Below are positions 51,901-62,295 of a DNA stretch of 64,000 nt, in pieces. Numbering within the stretch: position 1 is the first letter of the stretch; each line of letters begins with the position of its first letter. Position numbers and translations under genes: made by a program. The DNA is from Onthophagus taurus (lineage: Eukaryota > Arthropoda > Insecta > Coleoptera > Scarabaeidae), in the NCBI RefSeq assembly GCF_036711975.1, contig NC_091967.1:12958001-13022000 (forward strand), read 5' to 3'. A model generated the notes under the pieces. It worked only from the letters and a program-made list of their open reading frames with translations, made no database searches and was not told the DNA's origin.

Positions 51901-54900
51901 TACTTTTATACCTTAACATCAACTTCTGGTTTTATGAGAGGTTGTTTTACTGTAATTGGCTGAATTTTCATTAAAATTTTTGTACATAACTGTAAACTTG
52001 TTGTGATCTCATTTCGATTTAAAATTTCAATGTTTCTCTCCAAAACGACCAAGATTTTCATAAACAAACTCGGTAAGATATCGTGCGTGTTCTCATCGTA
52101 AATTTCAATAGGAATTATATCTAACAGAAATTCCGATAAAATACAAATTTCTACGAGACATGGTTCACCTGATCCGATATCATTCACCGCCAATTTATTT
52201 CTAGTAACGTTCTTTAGATTTATAGCTGCCTTTTCAAAACATTTCTCGAGATACGCCCAAATGTAATAAGGTTGTAACGTTGCAAATAATAAGTTGGCAT
52301 TTTTAACCAACTCTTGACAATACTTAGTAATAAATTGTTTGGTTAAAGTCGTTTCTTCCCTTTGTTTTAAGCTAGTTAAGTCTCCGTTAAACGATACGCA
52401 TCTAACACTTGCGTTTCTTTGTTTTTGTTGATGAAGACACGTTAAGTAAAGAGATCGAAATACTTCGTATAAAATGTGGTCCAAAATAACCGGCCCAATT
52501 TGGGGTTTTTCAAAAAGCGATGTCAACAATCGATACGGAACTACATTAATGCTCTGTTCGGTGCTTTTTTCTTTTAAAATAATTTTTAAAGCTTCCAACA
52601 TAAGATCATAAGCAATCGAGTTATTTTGCGTTTCGCTTATTTCCGTTTCTTCCGTATCTATTATACTCATATGTGCGTTTACATCCGCACATAATAACCA
52701 AGAGTACAATCGCCGATTTAAGGACATATCTCTTCGTAAAATCGTTGTTAACGCAGCCATAACCAAACGAACCATGTCGGCATAAAGTAATTGAGTGTTA
52801 TTCATTGGGAAGCACACCATTAAAAGATCTAAAGCCGATCTTTGAACGAGAATACTTGAATCATAAACGGCAGCACATAGTCCGGAAACCATAACATCTA
52901 TATCATTTCCCATTAAATATAACTGATCTTCCATTGAAACTTTACGACTATAATGTGAAAGAACGTAGCTTATTGCTGGTAATCTTACCGGACTGTTACT
53001 TTTTACGCATTGCCAAATACATGTGTAGAACCATGATGGACCAACTCCTTCACATACGTTTTCTAGTAATGTATTTGTTCTGTAAAATTATATGTTATTA
53101 ATTACACAATAATGTATCAAATATTTTATGTCAAATTCAAATACAGTAAAACCTCGACATAACGGCTTAATAAGGGGAAAGGAGTGTCCATTATAGTTTG
53201 AATGAATAATTTTAACGCATACAAATTCGGACAGCTATCCACTCTGTTGCGTTCAGTCTACATGGCTTGACATTATGGTAGAATCTAAGAGGATTGCCAC
53301 ATCCCAGGAACAGGTGCACAGCTCGAATACCCGTTCGTGATGTGAATTAGCAAAAGCTTAATTTATTCTATTCATGCTTTGTAATGTTGTTTATTTGAAG
53401 GTTAAGGTTCATAATATAAAATAAGGATCTAGATCGAGTTTAAGCGTGCGTCTCTTAAGACGGATAAACCCGAATGTTTCTAGTTGTAGATCTAGCGTTA
53501 GTTCTACTTTTTGTTCAATAAAAATATACAACAATCTATCTCTGAATAACATTTAAAACTAGAACTACTGTCCTTGATTTGTAACTCAGGGAATACCCTA
53601 AGTTTATCTATAAACATGGAATAGAGAAATATATATGCATGAGAAAATATAATCCAGTTAGACAAAACAAATCCATTAAAACCCATTAAATCTTTATAAC
53701 CATGACCCCATATTGAGTAAACGTGCGATAAAACGAGAACGTTTATAGGTGATAAAACAAGTTAGTAATCAAGATGACAAAAGTAAACATTCCGTAAACT
53801 CTAAATTGAATAAAACAGTACTTTTATGTATAATAAAGTTAATTATTTTCTCTCTTGATAAGAACAAAAGTTGAAAATTAGTTAATTTTAACTTTACCTG
53901 TCGAAATAATCGGACCCAGTTTCTAAACCGGGTAAAACGCCGCTTAGAAATCCGCTTAAAGCAGGTCGTAATCGTTCTCTCAATGGAACAAAATGTGTAT
54001 CATAAACGTTTAAAAGTGACGGTCTTATATTCATCGCTGCATGGCCTAGTAATGGAAATAAACCTATAAAAAAATACAAATAATCAATATCTAAGCAAAA
54101 ATTGAAAGCATTACAAAAAAGTTTAATTAAACAAAGTTTAAAAACATTTTAAGTTTTATTGTATGCAATTTTCTAATGTTAAAAGTATGTTAACAATTTT
54201 TTTTTACAAAACCCGAGTAAAAATAGAAATTCCAGGTAATGAGTAGCTTTATCACTGTTTTGTATACGTGTTTTATCTTCCTTTCACCCAATTAATCCCA
54301 TTCGTTTATTTTGGAATTTGTTTTAATACAGTTGGAAGCAGTTGATAATGTTAAGTTTTTTTTTGTAAAATTTTTAAGTTTGTGAAGATGATTTTATTAA
54401 AATTTTAGTTCACATTTCAAAATTTAGAAACAATTTACCTTGAAATTTGATAAGATTACATGTTACAACTTACAACAAACATCCGCTCTTAACAACTTGA
54501 AGTGCCTCCTTTACGTCAATTACTTATCCGGAATTGTTTACAAAAAATTAATTGATCTTACCTGCACTGTAAATGAAAAGTTCCAAAGATAATCTGTTGG
54601 TTCCCATAGATTTGAAGATGATGTCGTAAGTTTCTAAAGCTTTCAGATGAACTCCAGAAGGTAACGCCGGATGCATACATTGTGCTAAACGTTTGCTGAT
54701 TTTAATCCGACGAGGAATTACGGGAAATTTTGTATAACTTAACAAAACCTAAGAAAATAAACATTGGACTTCAAAACATTATTCTAAAAACATAACAAAG
54801 AAAAAAAAGCATTTAGATAAATAATTTACAAGTGTATATAGTTTACAATATACGTTATTATTGTGTATCTCGCATTACTCATAATCAAAACGTTTCAAAT

Positions 54901-57361
54901 CATTCGTGAAGTAAACAACCCAATTCGTTTTTTAAGTAACGGTTTTCACTGATACGAAAAATATGTTTGAAACAAATTTTTTTTTCTCCAATTATATGAA
55001 TCACCTGGATCAATTGTGAAATTATTGTACCTCATTTTTGAGATAACACAAATTGACGTAAAAAACTCATTGAAACAATTCGTTTATTAAACAATTAAAT
55101 GAACTGGAAATTAAAAGCGGAAGTTAATGAGCGGAAGTAAATGAGCGGAAGTACGCGGGTTGCGTTTGGGAAAAGATTATTACAGAACCACAAGTTGTAT
55201 TTATTTCGTAAAAAAAATTACGTTACTTTAATTCAAACAAAGTTTTAGATAACGCATCTGTATTAAATTTGTTGTCATTCTTCTTTTCTGTCCTATATTA
55301 TTATCATCTATTCAAACGAAGTACATACAAAAATAGAGTTAAATTTTCAGTCGCAGTACGAATGATTTATTTAGAAAGGCGTAACAAATAATAGTTGTTT
55401 GTTTAATTAACGTGGAGTTGGATCTATTTTTAAACCACAGATGCTACATTTAAGACTTCTGACTACTCAATACAAAAAATAAAATCTTGTATTGATTGTG
55501 AATTAATTTGTGATGTAAATTTGAGATGTATCAAAAAGTTTAATTAGAAAATATTTTAGGATCATTTCCCATCTGAACTGTCTAGTCGATTTATTATTAA
55601 CAACTAGTTTGATTTTATTTGGTTTCCGTTTCTACAACTGCTAAGACCAGCTTTTTAGACAAATATAATCAGCATTGCTAAGATTTCCAATAATTCACTT
55701 GTTTCTTAGAAATAGATTTATAATATAAGTTACAGTTGGGGTTCCGCGTTGAATGAAATTCTCCAAGATGTTGTGACACAATATATGGAAAACACATTGT
55801 AATTCAAGCAACATCGAACTCTGGCAATGAATACTACAATTACAAGGGTACTGACAGTGGTGCTCTTCTTATGGTAATGGATCATTATTACTGCTTTAGC
55901 TATACAGATATAGGCTATGGACGCAACGCAGATGGTGCTGGCAAAGTTTTAGAACAACAATAAATAAAGATCATTAATTACTGAACTGATTTGAATATAC
56001 GCGATAAAATCATGAACAAAAAACATTGCACAATTGGTTGTGTAATTGGAACAACAGATCACGAAAATATTATCACTTTGTTTACATAATATAGCACCAA
56101 AAATATTCCATAAGATTTTTCTTCTTTGTTGATAAATTTTACTTCATTGTATGTATTCCATCTTGTTGGCATCTCAAATATGTAAGAAAATAACAGAGAC
56201 TTTTACAGTTTGTTTACTTAAGGCCACTGAGTGCTACTTTAAGAGCGCGAAAAACGAGATGCAGTCCTAAGGACTTGGAGGGGAAAGGCCAGTGGACTAT
56301 AAAATAAAATTTGGGTGATGTAGCAGACACATGAATAACTGACTAACTTGCACATTGCGTTTACACAATGCAATTGTAATTCGCGTCCAGATCTATTTAT
56401 ACTATGTGTTGTTAGCAAATAATACCAACAGATGGATAACGAAATTGTGAATCAATTGATACTGAACAAACTTCCATAAAGTAAAACACATGAAACAAAA
56501 TCTCTTGAAAAACAAAACGAAAACAAGTGAAGAAGAATGATGCAAGTACATGAACTCAACTTATTCTTAGTGGAGGATATTGTCTGGAAAAAAACTTGCC
56601 ATACAAGCACAGCATCAATTTCATATATTGTATCACCTAACAGTAGCCATAATAATAACTTTCTTTAAGAATCACTAAATGATATCTTTGTAGGAGTGTC
56701 TTCCCCCAGTAAGCTTTTTTTAAATAAACAGATATTTTTTTCATAATTATGCTATTCTCCATGACAAAATAAATAACTTTTATTAGCCATAATAGGTTGC
56801 TGAAACAAAATGTTTTGAACAATGTGCTAAAAAATACATAATATTATGTACATGTTAAAATGAAATCCAATTAAATTTACACTTACTTTAACCTATGAGT
56901 ATCAAATGTTTTAAACAACAGATATGGAAAACGTAAATATTTAAAGACAGATTTTGTAAAAATCATTAACATCTAAAACGCATGTGATTTAAACAGATAA
57001 CTTTAATGGGAATTAAAAACTTATCTTCTTGCTGTTTCACAAATGCTAAGACAAATATAAAAGGTTGTAAAAACAGATTGAGGTTTCAAAATAAACAAGA
57101 CATAATGAAATTTGTTACACCATAACAAAATCAATATAATCACCTTGAAACTTTTCTTCTTAAATACTTAAACCAACGATTATTTTTAATTAACAAAAAT
57201 AAAACCACCCTTACCTTATTTAATTTACCAAGTGCGGCAATTAAATCGGCCCATTCCGAAGACAATTCAAAAGTTTTCAGTGCTTTATCAACAGCTGCAA
57301 CATACATCCTATATTTCGAATCTTTCATAAGCTCGTACTCTTCCATGGTGATGGTCGTCAT
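42994..57361 (-). CDS. DOP1: DOP1/Dopey family trafficking protein (2379 aa)
   Basis: Fifteen coding exons on the minus strand: 57215-57361, 54562-54748, 53898-54063, 51912-53079, 50902-51852, 49522-49778, 46982-49472, 45189-45367, 44937-45129, 44704-44883, 44314-44647, 44107-44259, 43858-44047, 43420-43587 and 42994-43369. They total 2380 codons in phase. Dopey proteins form a large Golgi/endosome complex with Mon2 and link membranes to kinesin (family knowledge). The N-terminal domain shows [46 protein letters not shown] and [16 protein letters not shown] lysine-rich linker ([19 protein letters not shown]) and a Ser/Asn-rich region follow. The conserved C-terminal part has [16 protein letters not shown] and [12 protein letters not shown]. 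The length matches the animal family. Several introns carry transposons, but none touches an exon. Joins were inferred by eye; the short exons are the least certain. Confidence 0.94.
45408..46946 (+). mobile_element. Degraded piggyBac-like transposon in a DOP1 intron
   Basis: Perfect 12 bp inverted ends: AGTGCCGGATTA at 45408-45419 and its reverse complement at 46935-46946. Between them broken frames encode a piggyBac-type transposase (DDE_Tnp_1_7): [37 protein letters not shown], then [12 protein letters not shown] and [15 protein letters not shown], the last from the Cys-rich end. Several stops and frameshifts kill it. The flanks no longer show a clean TTAA pair. The element is 1.54 kb, antisense to DOP1, in the intron between exons 7 and 8. 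The intron splice sites remain outside it. Confidence 0.85.
49779..50901 (-). other. DOP1 intron 5 (1.1 kb)
   Basis: An enlarged intron. It contains a 104-codon open frame at 49859-50173 (minus) that I do not recognise, and the mariner-like fragment listed next. It is probably built from decayed transposon sequence. Confidence 0.5.
50400..50650 (-). mobile_element. Tc1/mariner-type (IS630) transposase fragment
   Basis: The minus strand reads [17 protein letters not shown], then QNINY. This is the second-Asp region of the widespread insect transposases with [16 protein letters not shown]. It is followed by [11 protein letters not shown], the usual block a little further on. Only this part is recognisable, with stops. 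No inverted ends were found. Confidence 0.65.
53143..53700. repeat. Interspersed repeats in DOP1 intron 3
   Basis: ACAGTAAAACCTCGACATAACGG at 53143-53165 looks like the end of a pogo/jerky-type DNA transposon (CAGTARAACCTCGNTATAACG style). No matching right end or protein is seen. At 53475-53510, GAATGTTTCTAG and GTTAGTTCTAC repeat the block found at 38330-38405, next to a small palindrome CGTCTCTTAAGACG (53449-53462). Both are unclassified. Confidence 0.4.
54749..57214 (-). other. DOP1 intron 1 (2.5 kb)
   Basis: A long AT-rich first intron. Apart from the PIF/Harbinger fragment at 55784-55963, nothing coding is recognised. First introns of this kind often hold regulatory DNA, but no specific element is visible. 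Confidence 0.5.
55784..55963 (+). mobile_element. PIF/Harbinger transposase fragment
   Basis: One frame gives [20 protein letters not shown], then [20 protein letters not shown] and [13 protein letters not shown]. This is the central nuclease region of Harbinger (HARBI1-like) transposases, usually GKHxxIQAPxNSGSxYYNYKG, then DAxYCFxxVDIGxxGRxSDGG. It ends in a stop and lacks the rest of the protein. It lies in DOP1 intron 1, antisense to DOP1. Inverted ends were not found. Confidence 0.7.
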
Positions 57362-58085
57362 TTTCTTAGATTATTTTTCTTAAATTTGAGATCGAACATG
57401 AACTCTTCCAATTGAACTTAATTCAGCGAATTAATCCGTTCACTGTTTCGTTGCCTTTACATTCTAACGAGCGCTTAGAAAACCGACTGTCTCAGTGTGT
57501 ATTCCTAGCGCAAATTTAAACGATTTCTGCCGTACGAAATTTGGTAAACGAACATCGGGCATCGATCTTGATACACAACCGCGAACTTTGACGCGTTCCA
57601 ATAGAATCGCGTTCATTAATTCTAATTAAACATGTTTAAGTAACCACCTTGCCTGTAATACAGGTATTGACACGTTAAAATATTGCCTAGGCGATTTTCC
57701 TCACAATAAACTCACAAATAACTCTATTTTGACACTTGACGTTTCACGTATAATGTGAAGTTAGTTGATTTTAACCTAGCATTTTTTATATATAGAGTGT
57801 GATTATTGCTTCTTAAATATTTGATTTACTTAAATAATTAATATTAATTTAGTTTTTATATTTTTCAAGTAAACTATAATTATTATAAATTCAAAATTTT
57901 TAATAGACGATTTGTTTTGATGTTTTGAAATGTCAAAATGCCATTTAAATGTCAAATTATGTTGAAAAACATTTCAATCATGTTTGGATGAATTGCATAA
58001 CAAATCGGTTTCTTTATTATTTGTATTATTAATTAATCGATTATTCTTCATTTAATACATAAATGATTTAATAGAAATCAAAATA
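57362..58085. promoter_or_regulatory. Bidirectional promoter region of DOP1 and PGAP5/MPPE1
   Basis: A 724 bp spacer between two head-to-head genes. The DOP1-proximal half is less AT-rich (57400-57620). TGACACTTGAC occurs at 57739-57749, and TGTCAAA occurs twice near 57932 and 57951. A related TTTTGACA lies just upstream of SRP54. No clear TATA box or initiator is seen. Shared control of both genes is inferred only from the arrangement. Confidence 0.45.
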
Positions 58086-59392
58086 ATGACACGTCCACGA
58101 AAGTATGTAAAAGATTTTTTTGGTAGGATAATTATAAAGCTTTCTGTTTTAGGAGACTGGTTTTTAATAAATATGTACTTATAATAACGGTGATTTTTGC
58201 TATGTATTATATTTTTGAGGTGTATTTATACAAGGTATCCAAGTACAACTTTAATAAATTAGAATGTGTAGATGGTAACAAGTGCTTGCGAATTCTTTTG
58301 GTGGCTGATCCCCAATTAATTGGTCTTCAAAACGAAATTATACATCCATTAACTGGTTTGGCGATATTTGATAGCGATTGGTAAATAATTTATTTTCAAA
58401 AATTGTTTAATTCATCTTCTTTTTTTAGGTACTTATTAAAAACTTACAATATAGCTTTTGATTTTGTTAACCCACATGTAGTTATATTTCTTGGTGATTT
58501 ATTCGATGAAGGCTCAACTGCCACTCAAAAAGAATTTGATACTTACAAAGCTAGATTTCATGGAATTTACGGACACTCAACTGAATTTATCAAAGTAATA
58601 AATTTAATTGTTAACGTTTTCTTTGCTTAAACTTATTCTTCAGCATGTTTACTTACCAGGTGACAATGATATAGGGGGTGAAGGCTATGATATTGTCACT
58701 AAAGAAAAGGTTATTCGTTTTTACAACGCATTCCATCAAACAAATACATTTTCTATTAAGATGGTAAACTTTTACAAATACAATATACTTACAAGGAGTT
58801 TTATTGAACCAATTCAAGACAATGAATCGAATAAAATTAATGTGGGGTTAAGTCACATACCGCTTTTGAAAAAATCTGGTGGTTATGAATTAGAGGTACA
58901 AATTAAAATTATTGAGTGATTTATTTTTATAAAATGAAAGTTACTTTTAGATGTTAAAATCAACAAAACCCCATGTTATATTTTCTGCGCATGATCATTT
59001 TGCATCAATTATTGATATGAAACATAATGGAAATGATAAAAATACTCTTAAAATAATCCCCAAAGAAAATAAAATATTTCGTTATCCATTGAGTGATTTG
59101 AACACATATGAATTTATTGTGCCAACGGTATCTTATAGAATGGGTACAGATAAAATTGGGCATGGTTATGCAATTATTGGTAAAATAACGACGAATTAAT
59201 TTCGTATTAATACATTAAATATTTTTAGAAGGAGAAAATATTTCGTATACAGTATTATGGTCACCTGTGAGATTTCCAACATTGATTTTTTATGGAGTAT
59301 TGTTATTTATTACTGGATTTTACAGCATGATTGTTGTTTGCAAGATTTATATTAAGAAACGCCCAAGAAAACATTTGTTATTACCTATATAA
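58086..59392 (+). CDS. Metallophosphoesterase of the PGAP5/MPPE1 family (351 aa)
   Basis: Six exons: 58086-58102, 58153-58380, 58429-58594, 58644-58895, 58951-59179 and 59229-59392. They give 352 codons in phase. PGAP5/MPPE1 is a manganese-dependent enzyme at ER exit sites that trims an ethanolamine-phosphate from GPI anchors so that GPI proteins leave the ER. The protein has an N-terminal membrane anchor (about residues 11-30). The metal ligands appear in order: ADPQ (Asp58), FLGDLFDEG, PGDNDIGGEG, SHIPL and SAHDH (His235/His237). A second membrane helix lies near the C-terminus, followed by a basic tail (KIYIKKRPRKHLLLPI). The layout is that of the family, slightly shorter than human. The third motif has GDND where human has GNHD. 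The gene shares its promoter region with DOP1. Confidence 0.88.
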
Positions 59393-60240
59393 GATACACT
59401 TTTAACATTTTAATCCTTTAATATAGCCTGAAGTGCTATTTCATTGTTATTGTAAAAGCTTTCAAGTTATCTACAATTAATGTACTTTTACAGTAATGTG
59501 TATCAAAACTTAATTATTAAAGGATTAAAAAGTTAAAAGAATCCAATTGACTTAATTTATCTATAGAAACATGGCAAGTATTCTTAATTTTAACACTTGA
59601 TAATTGATTATGAAAAATTGCAAAAAAAATGTGTTCATCTGAAGATAGTAGTTTAGTAATATTTTATTATACGAAATATAGTGAAAATTTCCTAATCTAC
59701 AAAATTTATAACTTTATATTTGTAGCTTTTCTATTAGAACACTAAAAGGAAGTTGATAAATCTACCTCAAAATTTTTAGTGTAGTATTAAAAAAAACCTA
59801 GAATATGATGAGATATTGAGTTTCAAACTTAATTTACTGTTGAAATCCATTCGAATTAACTATTGCCAATATGATTGCACCACTAGAACACATATTAACA
59901 TTAATTTTTTAAAGTTTCCATTATAAGGGATGAATTGAATCGGTCTGTTTAAGTGTGTTTCACATAGTAACTGCCAACCATGAGATAATTTGTCACATTA
60001 GTATTATTAAAAAAATCCACATTCCTTATTCCAACCTACTCTTGTAGTTTAGACATATACATCCCATTAATGTGATTTCATATTTTTATTGTTACATTGA
60101 ATGATTAAAGTATGTTAAAATTGTTATTGATTTGATTGAAAAAATAAATTAAATCTTATTAAAAGGTGGTATAATGATTTTGAGTTTTATAGTTAATCAT
60201 TATCAATTTTTTAAATTGCGTGCAAAAAAAACGCTTTCGT
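59393..60240. other. 3' flank of the PGAP5/MPPE1 gene
   Basis: AT-rich, with no recognised gene. It may include the 3' UTR. Confidence 0.5.
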
Positions 60241-60249
60241 TTGAGTAAA

Positions 60250-60930
60250 CATTTCTAAGGTTTTGTTTTGAGGTGCTTATCCGATTCGAAAGTTGGCAGT
60301 TTTGATTTTGTTGACTTCCTCTTCCATTATGCATTGGAGCAGGGAATATCTGTATTGATTTCTCATGACATCTCCCAGCTACTTAAGTTTTCTGCGTTTG
60401 AGGGTGCAAATCATTTCCAATTCCTTATTCATTTTTTGTAGCATTTCCCTGTTCGCCATTTCAAAAGCTTCCAATTTTTCAGTTGTGGCTTCTGTCAAGG
60501 CCCAGGATTCTATGCCATATAACAATGTGAAAAAGATATAGCATCTCAGATTTCTTACTTTTGTTTCTAGAGATATGTTGTGACTCAGTTTATTGAAAGC
60601 TCTTATACAGCATTTTATTTCATGTGCATTGTTTCTACAACAGCTATGAGAAGCACCAGTTGATTCTCATACCTATTTAATTTTAAAATTGTTCCGGCCA
60701 GAATGGATAGCCTTTTAGTGACTATTGTGGCATTCAACGTGTTAATATCTCCGTGTTGTTCTGCCCACCCAGCTTATTCTCAGGATTCTTCTATAACATC
60801 ATATCTCAAAGGTTTCAAGCTGGTCGATATTATCTTCTTAAGTGCATTTTAGCATTTAGTGTGAGTCCTTTGTCTTCATATTTTTCCACTACCTCGAGTG
60901 TTTACACTAATCGTCTGTAAACTCAACGTT
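60250..60930 (-). mobile_element. Degraded RTE-type LINE (reverse transcriptase C-terminus)
   Basis: Minus-strand frames give EKYEDKGLTLNAKM, then RNLRCYIFFTLLYGIESWAL, TEATTEKLEAFEM, and KRRKLK.LGDVMRNQYRYSLL. These are hallmark blocks of insect RTE/BovB-like elements (GLxLNxxKTK, LLYGxESWTL, KRRKLEYLGHIMRN). Several stops and deletions are present. It lies in the spacer between two convergent genes. Confidence 0.8.
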
Positions 60931-61223
60931 ATCCAGCTTGTTTATGTGAATTAACCATCGTGATCCAATATGTAAGACTCTTATCTATGAAGTTAGCCAT
61001 ATATTTAAAAATAAAAAGTTCTTGTCTGAGCCCATGACAACTTTCAAAGAATGTCTTGAGTGCTTGAAGAATCTCCATGAAAAAGTTCAACATGGCCAAT
61101 ACAATAAAGTGGTGAGCTGTGCAAAAACAAACTAACCTTGTCTAATTAATTCGCCTTTTATTTTAAAGTATTAATGATATTCTGAGGATTATTTAGCAAT
61201 ATATTATTATTTTTATTTGTAAC

Positions 61224-62201
61224 TTATAATTTTTCAAATTTAAATAATATTTTCTTTTTGGACCCCAACAAAAAACCTTTAGTATCAAGAAGATCTTTAG
61301 TTTCAGAATATTTGTCAAAGCAATGTATGCGAAATTTACCCAAAATTTTTACCACAGCTACCATTAGTGACATTTTACCCAACCTTAAACCTAAAAAATA
61401 ATTTATTTATTGTCCTTTAATGATTTTTGAACACCATCTTTACCTATACAATGTCGTCGTCCTGCACCAAACGATAAATAACTAAAATCTTCACTCATTC
61501 CTTTACGTCCTTTCGCGAATCTCTCCGGATCAAAGATAAAAGGATTTGGAAAATTTTCTGGGTTATAATGAACTCCTAATAATGAGACATAAACGTTTGT
61601 TCCAGCATCGATTTTTAAATCGGTATCGGGAATTACGTAATCATTTATGCATTTTCTGTCCAAAAATGGTAAAATGGGATATTTTCTTAAAGATTCTAAA
61701 AAAAATTTTTAGTAAAGTATTTTTTATTTTATAGCGACAAAATTTACCTGTTGTTACCATTATTAAATATTCCATTTCTTTTATTGCTTTAAAAGATATC
61801 TTTCCCTTTTCTGCTTCAAAAGTTTTCATAATTTCTTTTCTTAATCTTTCTTGAATTTCTTGGTGGTGAGCTAATTCGTATAATAAAAATATGAGAGATG
61901 AGCCGATTGTTTCAAATCCTGCGAGCCAAAATTGTACTCCTTGGCCATAAATTTCTTTTTCTCCTACAAACAAAATCAATTAAAAAAAAAATAAATAAAA
62001 GGGGTTAGCTTACCTTCAATGTAAGTTTTGTTCTCTAACATATCAAGCATAGTACCAATAAAATCATTTTTAACAATTTTGTTTTGTTTACGATAAATTC
62101 CAACATCTTTAATCATTTCTTTAACAATATTGATAGATGCACGCTTAAAGACGATTGAAAAAGGCTTAATCTTCTTAATAAAACGCGGGACAACTCTTAC
62201 T
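61224..62201 (-). pseudogene. Cytochrome P450, CYP6-like, 3' exons only; exon cut by a copia element
   Basis: Four exons on the minus strand: 62201 to 62014 (cut), 61748-61963, 61444-61695 and 61224-61390, in phase. They cover the C-terminal half of a microsomal P450 (about 275 residues). VVPRFIKKIKPF and KNDFIGTMLDML come first, then the I-helix AGFET, the ExxR motif in ESLRKYP and the FDPERF block. The haem-binding FGAGRRHCIG and the tail with LRLGKMSLMV follow. Such enzymes oxidise toxins, plant compounds or insecticides at the ER. The LTR of a copia element abuts codons upstream of VVPRF, so the reading frame runs straight into the element. The N-terminal half must lie beyond the element, outside the window. 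All visible exons look intact, so the break is probably recent, and other alleles may be whole. Confidence 0.8.
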
Positions 62202-62295
62202 TGTTTTATTATTGAATTAACATAACCTCACATTACATTATCTCTTATTAACTATATGTTTACATATACATACATGTGTATGTGGTTGCCTAACA
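62202..62295 (-). repeat. LTR of the copia element
   Basis: On the minus strand it runs from TGTTAGGCAACC to AATAAAACA, so it has TG...CA ends and is about 94 bp long. The polypurine tract AAGGGAGGG (62296-62304) directly precedes it, which fixes the boundary as the 3' LTR. The adjoining host bases CTTAC (62197-62201) are the candidate 5 bp target duplication. Its partner would lie outside the window. Confidence 0.8.
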
